NCBI GenBank assembly: GCA_024138025.1
Contig: JAMXBD010000023.1
Span: 1,798,001 to 1,862,000 of the forward strand
DNA: 64,000 nt
Reading direction: 5' to 3'
Origin: Combretum micranthum
Lineage: Eukaryota > Streptophyta > Magnoliopsida > Myrtales > Combretaceae
In this document: positions 12,650 to 24,740 of the stretch, in pieces
Numbering within the stretch: the first letter of the stretch is position 1
How the letters are laid out: each line of letters opens with the position of its first letter
Notes under the pieces: model-generated
Seen by the model: only the letters and a program-made list of their open reading frames with translations
What the model was told of the DNA's origin: nothing
The model's database searches: none
Program-made: the position numbers and the translations under genes

Positions 12650-13880
12650 TTGCTAAACCACATTTGATCTATTAGATATTATTGCTTCAAGAGTTTGACT
12701 TAGAAATTAAGGATAATAAGGGTTCTAAGAATCTAGCTGTTGACAATTTATCTAGACTTGATAACCCATTTTGATAAAATGAAAGAGGAGGAGATTGATG
12801 ATGCATTCCTTGATGAAAAGCTTTGTTCTATTTGCATTAGAGATAATAAACTTGAGCCTTGGTTTGTAGACATAGCTAATTATTTGGTGGATAAGGAGCT
12901 CCCTATAGAACTCAACTATAATCAAAGGAAAATGTTCTTTTCAGACTTGAAATACTATTTTTGGGAAAACCCACTCTTCTTCGAATCTACTCTAACTAAA
13001 TAATTAGTTGATAAATTTCACATGAGGAAGGCCAAAAAATTTTGTACCACTGTCATAATGGACCAACAGGTGGTCATTACAATGTAAATGAGACAGCTTA
13101 TAAGGTTTTTGAAGTAAGGTTCTATTGGCCCTAAATTTTTAAAGATGCAAAATCAGTGATTGCAAATTGTGAGAGTTGTTAAAGGATAGGAAACATTTCA
13201 AAAAGGTATGAAATGCCCCAAAAATTTATTTTGGAATGTGAAATCTTTGATATTTAGGGAATTGACTTTATGGGACAATTTCCTAATTCTTTTAGCTACA
13301 AGTATATCTTAGTGGCAATTGATTATTATGTCTTAAAATGGGTGGAAGCTCAAGATTCGCCTACCAGTGATGCCAGAATTGTCACAAGATTCCTAAAAAA
13401 ACTGTTTTCAAGATTGGGACGGCCACTAGCTTTAATCGATGATAGGGGTACCCACTTTTGTAATGCACAGATCGAAAAAGTTTTGAAACGATATGGAGTA
13501 CACCATAAGGTATCCACCCCTTATTATCCACAAACAAGTGGGTAAGTCGAGGCTTTTAATAGAGAACTCAAACGAATCTTAGAAAAAATAGTTGCAATTA
13601 ATAGAAAAGATTGGCCAAAGAAATTGGATGATACACTTTGGTCTTATAGAACCGCTTTCAAAACATCCTTGGGAGCAACACCTTATAGATTGGTTTATGG
13701 GAAGGCATGCCACCTTCTAGTAGAAATTGAGCATAAAGCATATTGGGTTATCAAGTTACTGAACTATGATCTCACAACCACCAGCAAACTTAGGTTCTCT
13801 CAATTGAATGAGTTGGGTGAATTGTGTTTGAACTCATATGAGAACAATAAAGTATACAAAGGAAAGTATACTGAACTATA
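12650..13880 (+). pseudogene. Athila-like Ty3/gypsy pol fragment (RNase H end to integrase)
   Basis: Plus-strand retroelement coding remnant. The end of RNase H is at about 12,700-12,770 (NLAVDNLSRL). A linker follows at 12,740-13,003, then a zinc-binding HHCC segment at about 13,040-13,190 with a stop. The integrase core is split between 13,270-13,545 and 13,624-13,881. It contains [46 protein letters not shown] and [16 protein letters not shown]. This PQTSG...LWSYRTA...CHLPVE-type arrangement is typical of the Athila/Tat side of Ty3 elements. A TAA interrupts QTSG-QVE at 13,543. Gag, protease and RT are absent and the reading frame decays at about 13,865, so it is a truncated element. Confidence 0.85.
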
Positions 13881-14835
13881 AATAAATATGCACAGACACC
13901 CAATAAATAAAGAGTACCATATGTAAAATATTTCTAATGTAGAATCGAGAGAGAAATCTTTGGCAAAAGAAATGTTTCTTCTGGCTAAGGCATTTTGAAG
14001 TTTTCTAGGTAAAATCATTTTGACTCATTATTTGTATTTTGCAAGATTTTGGATTTGATTCGTAATATTTATCCTTAATTTCATATTATTTCTTCCAAAT
14101 ATGTGCTTAATATTCAAATCTATGGAGAAATAATCTCCTAAACTTAGTTTGTAAATCTGAATCCCGATTCATATGATTTCAAATGCGCTTTTCAATTGAA
14201 TATTGACTAGATATTTGTATTTAGTAGCTTGAACTTAATTTCATAGATCTAAATGTGTAGTGCACCTTTTAGATCTACTTCTGATTCCAACTGAATAGAT
14301 AGAGGGATAATTCTTTTGAATAGATCTAGGCTATTAAAGAAGTTGCTCATAATCACCTTGAGAGAGGGATGGTGAAACTTTTCGTCACTTGTTTTCAAAT
14401 TTTCGAGATGGATTCTCAAACAAAGGATTCTTAAACTTTATGCGAATCTAGATTGCTAAAAACTTGTAAAGAAATTCCAGTGGTCTGATTTAGATCTAGA
14501 GTTTATAACCTTAAGAGAGACTTTAACTTACTTTCATGAGTCTAACGGTGCAAATACATCAGCAAATAACTCTCTGAGTTTGTTAAGAAATCACATGATA
14601 AAGAATTGATGAAGCAAATCCTAAGTCTTACCTTGCATTTTACAAACTTATCTTTAATTTTAACCTAAAAACATGTATATATGCATTAACCTTAGTATTG
14701 CTTCTGTTTTTATTATGTTTAACTGATTTTTATTTGGCTAGATAATAGATGATAAAGAGTAAGGTAGATGCAACGATTCTCAAGGAATACGACCTAATAT
14801 TTTTTATGCTACCTCGATAGGTGTACTTGCCTAAT
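13881..14835 (+). mobile_element. Noncoding tail of the Athila-like fragment, possibly LTR-derived
   Basis: There is no coding potential. The sequence has repeated GATCTA words (about 14,250-14,340). Around 14,780-14,835 it reads like the end of many Ty3 LTR/leader regions: CAAGGAATACGACCT followed by a short AT stretch and GTGTACTTGCCTAATG. A very similar terminus occurs at 32,930-32,990. No TG..CA boundaries or target duplication could be fixed, so this is a weak inference. Confidence 0.3.
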
Positions 14836-15667
14836 GTTAGTGATTGCAACTGAAGTTAAACAGAACTTATTAGCTTTTTATAAATTTTTGAAATACTTTG
14901 GCTTTGTTTTTTGTAACGTGATCCACACATATCACATCTTGGAGCTTCAAAGGCACGATACGCTTAAAGAAGCCGTTCAATTAGCTCTCAAGGTGGAACA
15001 ACAAAGATCAAATTATTCTTACAAAACATTGAGTAATAGGTGTACATCTTAAAAATTTTATGCTTTAGATAGTAGAAATCTAATAAAAGGGCTTTTTAGT
15101 CAAGTGATAAGGGGGACTCTATTGATTTTGTGAGGAGTAATAGAAATAATAATGATAAGGGTAAAAATATTACTAATGTGAGTGAAGGTAGCTCAAGTAA
15201 AGTAAGTGCGTCTAGTAATAGAACACGTATTATTAAATGCTCTAAATCTTTAGGAACTGAATATATTGCTTCTAAATGTCTAAATCAAAGAGCAATGGTA
15301 AATAATGGAGGTGAGTTGTTAATGAGGATGAAGAGGATGAATTTGAAGAGCCAAATGGTATTTTGGCAGCACTGAATACTTATTATGGTGAAACAGATAT
15401 TGAGGTTAATGAAGAGCAGGGAGAAGATTAGTATATGAGCATCGGTGTTTTGAGACGATCTCTTAATGTATCTCGATCTTCTAATGAGGAATAAAGAGAG
15501 AATTTATTTCATATGGCTTGTAGAATGAAAGGAAATTTATGTGCACTTATCATTGATAAAGGGAGTCGCACCAATGTTGCTGCTACTACTTTAGTTGATA
15601 AATTAGAATTGGCTATTACTCCAAATCCTAAGCCGTGTAAATTGGATTAGTTCAATGAGTAGGGTAA
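14835..15667 (+). pseudogene. Reina-like chromovirus, piece 1: gag end, zinc knuckle, protease
   Basis: First of three collinear pieces of one Ty3/gypsy element. The gag C-terminus at 14,937-15,010 contains DTLKEAVQLALKVEQQ. A degraded zinc-knuckle region lies at about 15,230-15,300. An acidic linker ending in EEPNGILAALN is at about 15,330-15,380. The protease block at about 15,500-15,650 reads ENLFHMACRMKGNLCALIID, then SRTNVAATTLVDKL and PNPKPCKL. Several stops are present. The frame is cut at 15,667/15,668 by the SIRE-type copia insertion and resumes at 26,392. Confidence 0.8.
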
Positions 15668-15672
15668 CTTAC
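15668..15672 (+). other. Target-site duplication CTTAC, left copy
   Basis: CTTAC immediately precedes the left copia LTR and is repeated exactly after the right LTR at 26,387-26,391. A 5-bp duplication is the expected footprint of an LTR-retrotransposon integrase. This pair fixes the insertion boundaries. Confidence 0.9.
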
Positions 15673-17364
15673 TATTAATTCTCTATTAATTAAAGTTTTG
15701 ATGATAACAAAATAATTAAGAAACTCATGATGTTATTTAGTGTGCAGAATTTATATATGTGTGTGTGTGTGTGTGTTAGACAGAACCTACATAACCTTTC
15801 ATAGAACTTTAGAGAAACATGATGAGTTCAAGATGAATGGGGAAATGATGTTGTATATCGATGATTTACATGCTTTACTTATCATAAAGAAAGAATACAT
15901 AAGCATTAAGAGAAACAACAACATTATCAAAGAGTTTTTCAAAGAATAGAGAGTATACAGAATGTTCTCCAAAAGGTTAAGTTAAGGATGAAGTATTTTT
16001 CCAGAATACTATAACTTTTTCCAGAACCTTTACTGGAACTTTTGAAGAACAAGTATTTTTCAACTAAAGTTACTGTTCATCTTCTCAAACAAGAAGATCT
16101 ACTTTTCACAAAAATATATAAAGATTTTTTTTTTAAGACCTAGCTTCAAGATAATAAGTATATTTGGGTAATAAACTTATTTGATTCCACTAAAGTCGGA
16201 ATTATCCTAGGGGATTCAAATGTTTTTCAGATTCTCTCTCATCAACGGAAATATTTCTTCAAGACAAAGTCATATATTACGGGATTCATCTCAAGACAAA
16301 GTAATTATTTGAATTTATAGATTTCAAGATAAGAAGAATTTTTATTATCTAATTTCATGGATTTGGTTGAGAAGAACAAATCAAGAAAAAACGTTATCTT
16401 GAAAATGAAGATCACGATGAAGACCAGAATATCGGAAACAGATTTATATCTAAATCTATCTCCGGCAGAACAACTTTATGGAGGAATTTCAAAATAGATA
16501 CAACCAGATTTTAATAAATTACAAGAATCAAGCAGACCTTATCTTCATTTCATCGTTTCAAGTTATTCAAATTCAAATCAAGAATAATTACAAAAGAGAA
16601 AAGGAACATCTTCGGTTCATTAAGGTAAGCGGCTGTATTTCAAATTCAAAATAAGGATCAGGGACAACGATCTTTATTCGAGATATTTGGGATATGAATC
16701 TATTCTCCAAACAAGTACTTGAAAGTTAGAAGAAGATGCATGATATATGTGTTACAAGATAGAGAGAGAAGAACATAACTTTTCACTATTCACGCAAGAG
16801 AACAAAAAGCTTTCCTTTACAAAAAATACAGAATCAAACACATGACAAAATTCAGAAGTTTCATTTCATCGAGATTTTTTCATAAACATCTTATATAGCG
16901 AGCTGATCACTTAGCTTTCATTCTTTTAACTCTTTGATTTAGATATTTTATTTTGTATAGAAGGAACTTGTAGTTGCCTTCTCTTTTGATGGTTAAGTTA
17001 CAAGTTTAGACTTTAAAGATCGATTGTAGCTAGAGAATAGCTGTAAGAATCGAGCAGAGAGAATTGCACAAACTTGTAATTTGAACTTATCGGATATGGT
17101 GGAACAAAACCCGTAGGATAACGGGGTCCTCGGCTCAGAGCTGAAAGAGTGAACTGACACATAAGGCGGAACCATTATAAATTGCTGCCTGATTCTCTAA
17201 TCCCTATCTTTTTAATTTCTACAATTTAATTGTTATATTTGTTTAATTGCTTATAGTGTTCTCATATTTAAAACCGAAGGGGAATATTTTTAAAAGGCAA
17301 AAATTACTATTTTCATTAATAATTAATTCAACCCCCCTTCTTAATTATTAAAGTAGGACCAACA
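15673..17364 (+). repeat. SIRE-type 5' LTR
   Basis: Starts TATTAATTCTCTATT and ends GTAGGACCAACA. It contains a (GT)n run at 15,759-15,776 and the 50-bp stretch (about 16,569-16,620) that the right LTR has lost. It pairs with 24,741-26,386. Confidence 0.93.
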
Positions 17365-17365
17365 A

Positions 17366-17378
17366 TTGATATCAGAGC
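17366..17378 (+). other. Primer-binding site (initiator Met-tRNA) of the SIRE-type element
   Basis: TTGATATCAGAGC begins two bases after the 5' LTR. It differs slightly from the standard TGGTATCAGAGC complement of plant tRNA-iMet. The position directly after the LTR is diagnostic. Confidence 0.85.
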
Positions 17379-17394
17379 AGGCTCATTTTATTGT

Positions 17395-19200
17395 TTTGAG
17401 TGATCCATCTAAAAATGCTGAGAACAATGTAGCAATTAATCATTCTCTTTTTTTTTATGGTTCAAATTTTCTTATTGAAAATACGAATGGAAACTTATAT
17501 AAAACTAACTATTATGATTCTTAAGGTAATTTCATTGGAGACAATGATTACAATGATGAAATTCATTCCTACAATCTGAAAGAAGATCATGAAAAGAACA
17601 ACGAAGCTAAAAATTTGTTGTTGACCACTATTGCTGCTTCAAAATTTTATCTAATATCTTCATGTGAATTATCAAAAAGATTTGGATAGATGAGTGAAAC
17701 TTATGAAAACAAAAACAATAAAGAAACTAAAATTAATACTTTACTTCACAATATGAGTTATTTAAGTTTAAAACTGATGAGTATGTCAAAATGCTTTTAA
17801 CAGGTTCACTGCAATAACAAACAGTACATCACTTGGCAAAGTGATTTGGTGATCCTATCTTGTAGAAAGATGCTAAATCTTACCACCTTCTTAATGCAAA
17901 AAAACTGCCATGGAAGAAGCACAATCTCAACAACTTTCTCTTAGCCAACTATGAGAAAAGCTAATGCTTAGAATCTCACAAAAAACTACACAAGGAGAAA
18001 ATGTAGTACCAAAGAATTGCATTCAAATTTAAGGAATTATTCAAGATGATCTATAATAGTGAAGATAATTAAGAGACATAACACTTTTAGCCAAAAACCT
18101 CAACCGATTCTCAAAAACAAGAGTAAGAAATTTAGTGCATTTAAGAAAACTACTGAATATAAGAAAAATGATGCAGGAAAGGATACAAGGAAAAAGAGAA
18201 GAAAAAGGAGAAGAAAGAGGAGAAGAAAGAGATTCGGTGTTATGAGTGCAAGCCAAGACATATCAAATATGAGTGTCCTACTTTGATAAAGAAAATGAAG
18301 AAATTCAAAAAGAGGCAAGCAATGTTAGCAACATGGAGTGATTTAGATGACACAGAAAGTAGTTCAGAAGATTCTGATGAAGAAGAGGAAGAAGCAAATC
18401 TTTGTCTCATGGCTACTTCTGAGGTATACTCTAAATCTGATAATGAAATAACTTAAGATGATATGCTTCTTGAAATGAAAAAATTATTAAAAGCACTTAA
18501 AAAGGCTGACTTAAAGATAACTAACTATGATAATGAAGTAAAATTGCTTAAGAATGAAAATGAGGCTTTAAAACAAACAAATTCTTTACTTGTTGATGAA
18601 AATGACATATTAAAATGTGATCTTGAAAAGTTGCATATAGATAATGAAAAACTAGGAAAAGATAATAGGTTGTTAAAGGAAGAAACCGGAGGGTTGAAAG
18701 TGAAAATAGACGAGTTATCTACCTCAATAAAGAATACATTTAATAAATTTAATGAAAGTGACGAGAAATTAACAATGTTGATCTCATCACAAATATTGTC
18801 TTTTGAAAAACATGGTTTTAGATATGAGCATGGATCTAGTTCGAATACATCTAAGAAAATCGTGTTTATAAAAGCTAAGCCAAACACACATAATGAACCA
18901 AGTGAAAGAAAGCAAGATTTAATATCAAATCACGTGAAAAGAAGTTATACAAACAACACCAGAAGGTATTCCAGAAGTTATCCTTGTTATGAAAACAATA
19001 TCAGAAGGTATTCCAAAAGTTATTCTACATATGAAAACAATACCAAAGGTATTTAGAAGTTACCCAATACAAAATAACGAAACAGGTAAACAACAGGTAT
19101 AGTCATAACATTTCATATGCATGCTTCTTTTGTAATAAACCTGGTCATATTGAGAAATATGTTATTATAAAGAAACAAGCTCAGTAATGAACAAGTTAAA
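17395..19200 (+). pseudogene. SIRE-type gag, decayed
   Basis: Gag in several frames. An N-terminal capsid-like region at 17,400-18,050 has multiple stops. A Lys/Arg-rich stretch at about 18,170-18,235 is followed by a zinc knuckle at 18,237-18,285 in which one residue is missing: C-x2-C-x3-H-x4-C instead of C-x2-C-x4-H-x4-C. A Glu/Asp-rich linker comes next. The 197-residue frame 18,463-19,056 is rich in Leu heptads (LLKNENEALKQTN, DENDILKCDLEKL) and should form a coiled coil. It ends in near-repeats of a YENN.RRYS motif. A second knuckle at about 19,120-19,160 has Val in place of its last Cys. Confidence 0.85.
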
Positions 19201-19289
19201 CAAAGAAACCAAATGAGCTTGTCTTATAAAGGGCCCAAACTTGTTTGGGTTCCTAAAAAGTTTAATCCTTTTGAATTTTGCAGGAACAT

Positions 19290-22200
19290 GAAGCTAAAAT
19301 TAGAGGAACACGGTACCTAGACAGTGGATGTTCCAGATATGACTAGAAATGCTTCATTGTTCGCTAACATAACATGGAAAGAAAAAGGATATGTGAAATT
19401 TGGAGATGACAGTAGAGGTAAAATTGTTACAACTGGAAGTATTGGTATGTCTCCTTAAATCATAGAAAATGTTTATCTAGTTAAAGGCTTAAAACATAAT
19501 CTTTTGAGCATTAGTCAATTATATGACAAAGGTTATAAAATGGTTTTTGAAAAAGAGAAATGTTTTGCTTTTGATCAAAATGGTACAAGATTATTTGAAG
19601 GTTTTAGAAAGAAAAATATATATTTGATAAAACCAAATGAAGTTGAAAATGCTTGTTGTTTGCTATCAATGAATGATAATATCTTTACTTGGCATAAACG
19701 TTTAGGTCATGTAAATTTTAATCAATTATAAAAATTATCTAAAAAGAATATAATAAGAGGTTTGCCTAAAATAAATATTAAATAAGATGTGAAATGTGAT
19801 ACTTGTTTGAAAAATAAAATGGTTTTTGTATCTCACAAAAGTAAAAATGAGATTTCAACAAAACGACCTCTTGAATTATTACATCTTAATTTGTTTGGAC
19901 CTACAAGAGTTTTGATCATGGATAGAAGAAAGTATGGACTTGTTATTGTTGATGATTATTCAAGATATACTTGGGTTATATTTTTGCAACATAAGAGAGG
20001 TACTTTTGATTCTTTTCAAAAATTTACAAAACAAATTCAAAATGAAAAAGGAATTTCCATGATCATCTTAGAACTGATCATGGAACCGAATTTCAAAATT
20101 CAAAATTTATAAATTTTTGTGAAGAACAAGGTATATCTCATAATTTCTCTGCTCCATATACACCTCAACAAAATGGAGTTGTAGAACACAAGAATAGAAC
20201 CATACAAGAAATGATAAGATCTATGTTAAATGAAAGTGATATTGCTGAGTATTTTTGGCAAAATCAGTTTCGACAGCTTGCTACATCATTAATCGAGTCT
20301 ATATTCGACCCATGACATCCAAGACAGCATATGAACTCTTTAAAGGTAAGAAGCCTAATGTATCTTACTTTCATATTTTTTTTTTCCTAAATGTTCTGTA
20401 AAAAAGAATGTTTTTAATCTTGGTAAGTTTAATGAAAGATCTGTTGAAGCTATATTTTTAGGATATTCTTTAAATGGCCATGCTTATCGTGTCTTTAATA
20501 AACCATCTAAAATGGATGAATCTAAGATGAAAAAGAATCCAACTCTAAAGAAGAATCTTGTTCAGAACTAAAGTCTGAAGTACCGATTGTTGAAATCCTG
20601 AATCTGGAAATACAAAACCTTTTCCAGAAGGTAATACAGAAGGTACTCCAGAACCAAGAGAATCTGAACTAGAAACTTCTAAGACTTAGAAATATAAATC
20701 TACTCATCCTCTTGAACAAATAATTGGTGATGTTCAATCTGGTGTTAAAACAAGAGCTAGTTTACAAGATTTTGAAAATCATTTTGCATTGTTATCTAAA
20801 TTTAAGCCTAACAATGTTGATGAAGCTTTAAATGATAATAATTGGATTGATGTCATGCAAGATGAGCTAAATCAATTTCAAAGAAATGATGTATGGAATC
20901 TTGTGCCTAGACCTATAGGAAAATCAATAATTGGAACTAAATGGATATTTAAAAACAAGTTGGATGAAGATGGTAAAATTGCTAGAAACAAAGCAAGATT
21001 TGTAGCTAAAGGATATTTACAAAAGGAAGGAATAGATTTTGATGAAACATATGCACCTGTAGCTAGGTTATAAGCAATTCGTTTGATGCTTGCATATGCA
21101 TGTTATAAGAAATTTAAAGTTTTTCAAATGGATGTGAAAAGTGCATTTTTAAATGGGTTTATAAAAGAAGAAGTTTTTGTAGAACAACCCCTGGTTTTGA
21201 AGATCATTTTAAACCTGATTATGTTTATAGATTAAATAAAGTTTTATATGGTTTAAAATAAGCTCTAAGGGCATGGTATGAAAGATTGAGTTTATTTCTT
21301 ATTTCAAAAGGATTTCAAAGAGGAACTTTTGATACAACTTTGTTTTTAAATCATATGATCGAGATATTTTAATTGTTCAAATATATGTGGATAATATCAT
21401 ATTTGGTTCTACTAATGAAATGTATTGTCAAGATTTTGCTAAGACAATGCAAGCAGAATTTAAAATGTCAATGATGAGAGAATTGACATTCTTTCTTAGA
21501 CTGCAAATTAAACAAACAAAAGAAGAAATTTTTATACATCAAGAAAAGTACATTAAACAAATTCTTAAGAAATTTGGATATGAATGATGCAAAAGAGCTG
21601 CAACACCTATGAGTACTTCAACAAGGTTAAATTTTGACTCGAATGAGAAAAAGGTAAATGAAAAGTTATATAAAAGTCTCATTAGTTCTTTGTTATATTT
21701 AACTGCATCTAGACCTGATATTTTATTCAGTGTATGTTTGTGTGCAAGATTTCAAATTGCACCAACAGAAACACATTTGATAGTTGTTTAAAGAATTTTC
21801 AAGTACTTGATAAGTACTTCTAAATTAGGCATCAGGTACCCTAAAAATCAAAATTTTGATTTGTTAGGATACTCTGATGCAGATTATGTTGGTTGCAAAA
21901 AATAAAAAAAAGTACATCTAGTACTTGTCAATTCCTTTGTGACAAATTGGTTTCTTGGTCTTCTAAGAAACAAAATTCTGTTGCCTTGTCCACAGCTGAA
22001 GCAGGATATGTTTCTATTGGTAATTGTTGTGCTCAAATGCTTTGGATTAAACAACAATTACAGGATTATGGTTTGTTTTATAAAAATATACCTATTACAT
22101 GTGATAATACAAGTGTAATTAATCTAACAAAAATCCTGTATACCATTCAAGATCTAAACACATTGAAATTCGTCATCTTTATTCAAGATCATGTTAATAA

Positions 22201-22324
22201 TGGAAATATAGTTGTTGAATATGTATCAACTGATAATCAATTAGCAGATATTTTTACAAAACTTTTGGAAAAATTGTGTTTTGAAATTATCAGGAATGAA
22301 ATTGGTTTGTGTTATCCGTTTTGA
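19290..22324 (+). pseudogene. SIRE-type pol: protease, integrase, reverse transcriptase, RNase H
   Basis: Domains in copia order. Protease is at about 19,310-19,500 with the LDSG active-site motif. Integrase is at 19,504-20,370, with zinc-binding HKRLGHVN..CDTC and the core. Its first catalytic Asp is Asn (HLNLFGP, where the family has D) and the core is frameshifted after 20,060. RT is at about 20,700-21,590 with [15 protein letters not shown] and [11 protein letters not shown]. The polymerase box is YVDN at about 21,383-21,394 instead of YVDD. RNase H is at about 21,860-22,324 with VALSTAEAGYVSI and NQLADIFTK. Stops replace Glu and Gln codons, for example after VARL and inside GLK*ALRAWY. 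No active protein can be made. Confidence 0.93.
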
Positions 22325-22618
22325 TTATTTTAAAAAATTAATAATAATAATATATATATGGATTTACGAAACTTTGTGTTATATGGAACTTTGTGTTATG
22401 CATAAATGAAATATAGAACTTTGTGCAATTTATAAATGCCACGGAACCTTGTGCAGAACTTTTGGCAGGCTAATTCTTATCAGTATCTTTTCATCTCTTC
22501 TTTGTTTTTTTTATCGCTAGTTAATCTTCTACCTTTCGTCCTCTAGGAAAAACAAAACACAAGTTCCTTCAAACCCTTCTTTTTACAAAGAAACTTCAAA
22601 ACAAAATTTTCATAATAT

Positions 22619-24457
22619 GGCTCCTCGCAAATATTAAAGAATCTATAACAAGAATTTCAAAATTATTCCATCCAAAGATCCTATTTCCATCCAAGATGAA
22701 TCATCTGATTCGGAGAAAACCCTATCACGATCATCATCTCCTGTTAGGGCTTGTGAAATTTGCTTTAAATATGTTCAAGAAACAGGTCAAAGCTCGAAGA
22801 AATCTGAAATATCTTCAAATCAAGAAATGACTCAAAAAGAACGAGCAACTGAGTCTGACCCAAAACATATTGCAGAGATAATGGATAAAATGAAGAAAAA
22901 GAAAGTCTTTGAAGAATCTTCTAAGAAACGGAACGATGTTCCATTATCAGCTGAGAGCTCGAAATCCACGAAGAAGAGGAAATTAAAATAGTCAATCAAT
23001 AAACTTCCTATTACAAAGGTAAAAATCCATGATTGCTCTTTTATTGATTTTAAGTATTTTAAGACGCATGGATTTTTCTGGAATGAATGGTTGGACAATG
23101 TTAGGGGAAGGAAGTTATGTAATCTAACTGAAGATGTTATAGGAAAGATGATTGAGGAGTTTTATAGGAATTTGAAATATGTAGATGATAATAGTTTAAA
23201 ATCAAGAGTTCAAGGAGTAAAATTGATCATATCTCGTGATGATTTTATCAAATATTTTAGTTTAAAAAACTGTCATGATGACAATGCCTTTGTTTCTCTG
23301 AGAATGAATTATCAGTTTTTTATTATAAATGGAAATGTAGGACATTTTTCAGATGAGGATGTGTTTGTTTATGAATTTGAATTGATTGTGAGAATTCTAT
23401 ATAAAACAGTGAGGGAGTGTATTCTTCCAAGAAAAGGAAGTTCCACCACTGTCTCAAAGGAAGATGGTTTAATCATTTTGGCAATGATGAAGAAAATAAA
23501 AATAGATTTAGCAAAAAGAATTCTGAAAAGGATGTGGCGAGAACAACAATATAGGATATATGGAAATGTTTTGATGGAAATTTCAAGTTCAAAAAGGTTC
23601 CATTTCCGAAGAAGATAAAATTTCCCATCAGTTAAAAAAGAATTGGAGAAAAGAGCATGCATCAAATGCAAATCAGACCATATTAGAAATTTTGGTATGC
23701 AGTGGATTGTGCAATTTATTTGCACAAAAGATATGGCAAGAGTGTGGAATAGGATAAATTAAAAGCACAGATTGAGGGGGAGAAAAACCTTTTCTAGAAA
23801 CTTCTCCAGAAGTTTCTTCTGATAAAGAAAAAGAAAAGGAATAACTCCACAGATATGGTAAGGCACCTTTACAAAAGGGAAAGAAGAAAAATTTTGTGCC
23901 CATGAAAGGTGGTCAATTCAAGATTGATGAAAAGGTGCGAGTGGAGGAAGATTGATAGTGATTCAAGTGATCCATCACGGTTCTATGAAGGGCCTAGTGA
24001 AATATCTTCTGATCCTATTCTAGTTTCCCTTGCAAGGATGATAGGGGCAAAGATTGAGGCCAAGCTTAAGGACTTTAAGCTTGATTTGACAAAATTCATT
24101 GCATTGGAGATCAAGACTTATTTCTCTACAAAGTCTGTCCCTATAGCTCATCAATCTACTGCCACTTCTTCAGGAGCTAATCCATCCTTTTATCGTTCCT
24201 CACCAGCACTAGCAGAACCAATTCCAGAGATTGTTCACACCAACACATCTGAGGATACTTTTGTTCCTCTTCCTTGTCGTCCTTATGAGTTAACTCTAGC
24301 CAATCTCAGTCTTGTCCCTTACATTCGTCTTGTTGTTATGCAATCTCCTCAATCCTTTTTGACAGCATCTTTACCTCATGCACCAATTTCTTCTGCTGCT
24401 GAAACCTTTACGATCTTGTCTTCATCTGCTACAGTATCTTCCTCTACCAAATATTGA
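22619..24457 (+). pseudogene. SIRE-type ORF3 (env-like / plant transposon protein domain)
   Basis: An additional coding region lies between RNase H and the 3' LTR, as in SIRE-lineage copia elements. It starts with ATGGCTCCTCGCAAATAT at about 22,617, with a stop soon after. A Ser/Lys/Glu-rich segment follows to about 22,990. The longest frame, 23,091-23,618 (175 residues), has the fold-like block found in the 'putative plant transposon protein' family: NVRGRKLCNLTEDVIGKMIE, then VQGVKLIISRDDFIKYFSL. A second frame, 23,909-24,457 (182 residues), is Ser/Thr/Pro-rich. The envelope idea comes from position and is not established; no convincing signal peptide or transmembrane segment was seen. Confidence 0.75.
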
Positions 24458-24618
24458 AGACATCAAAAGGTTCAAGCAAGGAAATCCACAATTCAGTTAA
24501 GAAGCCATAATATGTTTTTTTTTTGAAAATTTTTACTTATTTAGTTCTGTTCTTCAGACTTATGTCTATTTTTATGTTATTGACATTCTATTTTTTTAAT
24601 TGAATATTTTGCTAATAA

Positions 24619-24740
24619 CAAAAAGGGGGCGAGATATGTTTGTGTGAATGAAATGGATGTGGATGTGTATCATGAGCATGTTTATGAATATGGATGCTTT
24701 TGAAATTTTTTTGTTTTGTTATCATAAAAAATGGGGAGAA
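24619..24740 (+). other. Polypurine tracts of the SIRE-type element
   Basis: AAAAAGGGGGCGAGA at about 24,620-24,634 and AAAAAATGGGGAGAA ending at 24,740, directly against the right LTR. The second is positioned to prime plus-strand synthesis. The upstream tract resembles the extra polypurine tracts reported for SIRE elements. Confidence 0.75.

Noticed and set aside
15740..15949. Open frame inside the left SIRE-type LTR
   Set aside because: It lies wholly in LTR sequence and is not kept open with conserved residues in the right LTR.
18041..18318. Minus-strand Leu/Phe-rich frames that look like membrane proteins
   Set aside because: They are the complement of the Lys/Arg-rich gag stretch.
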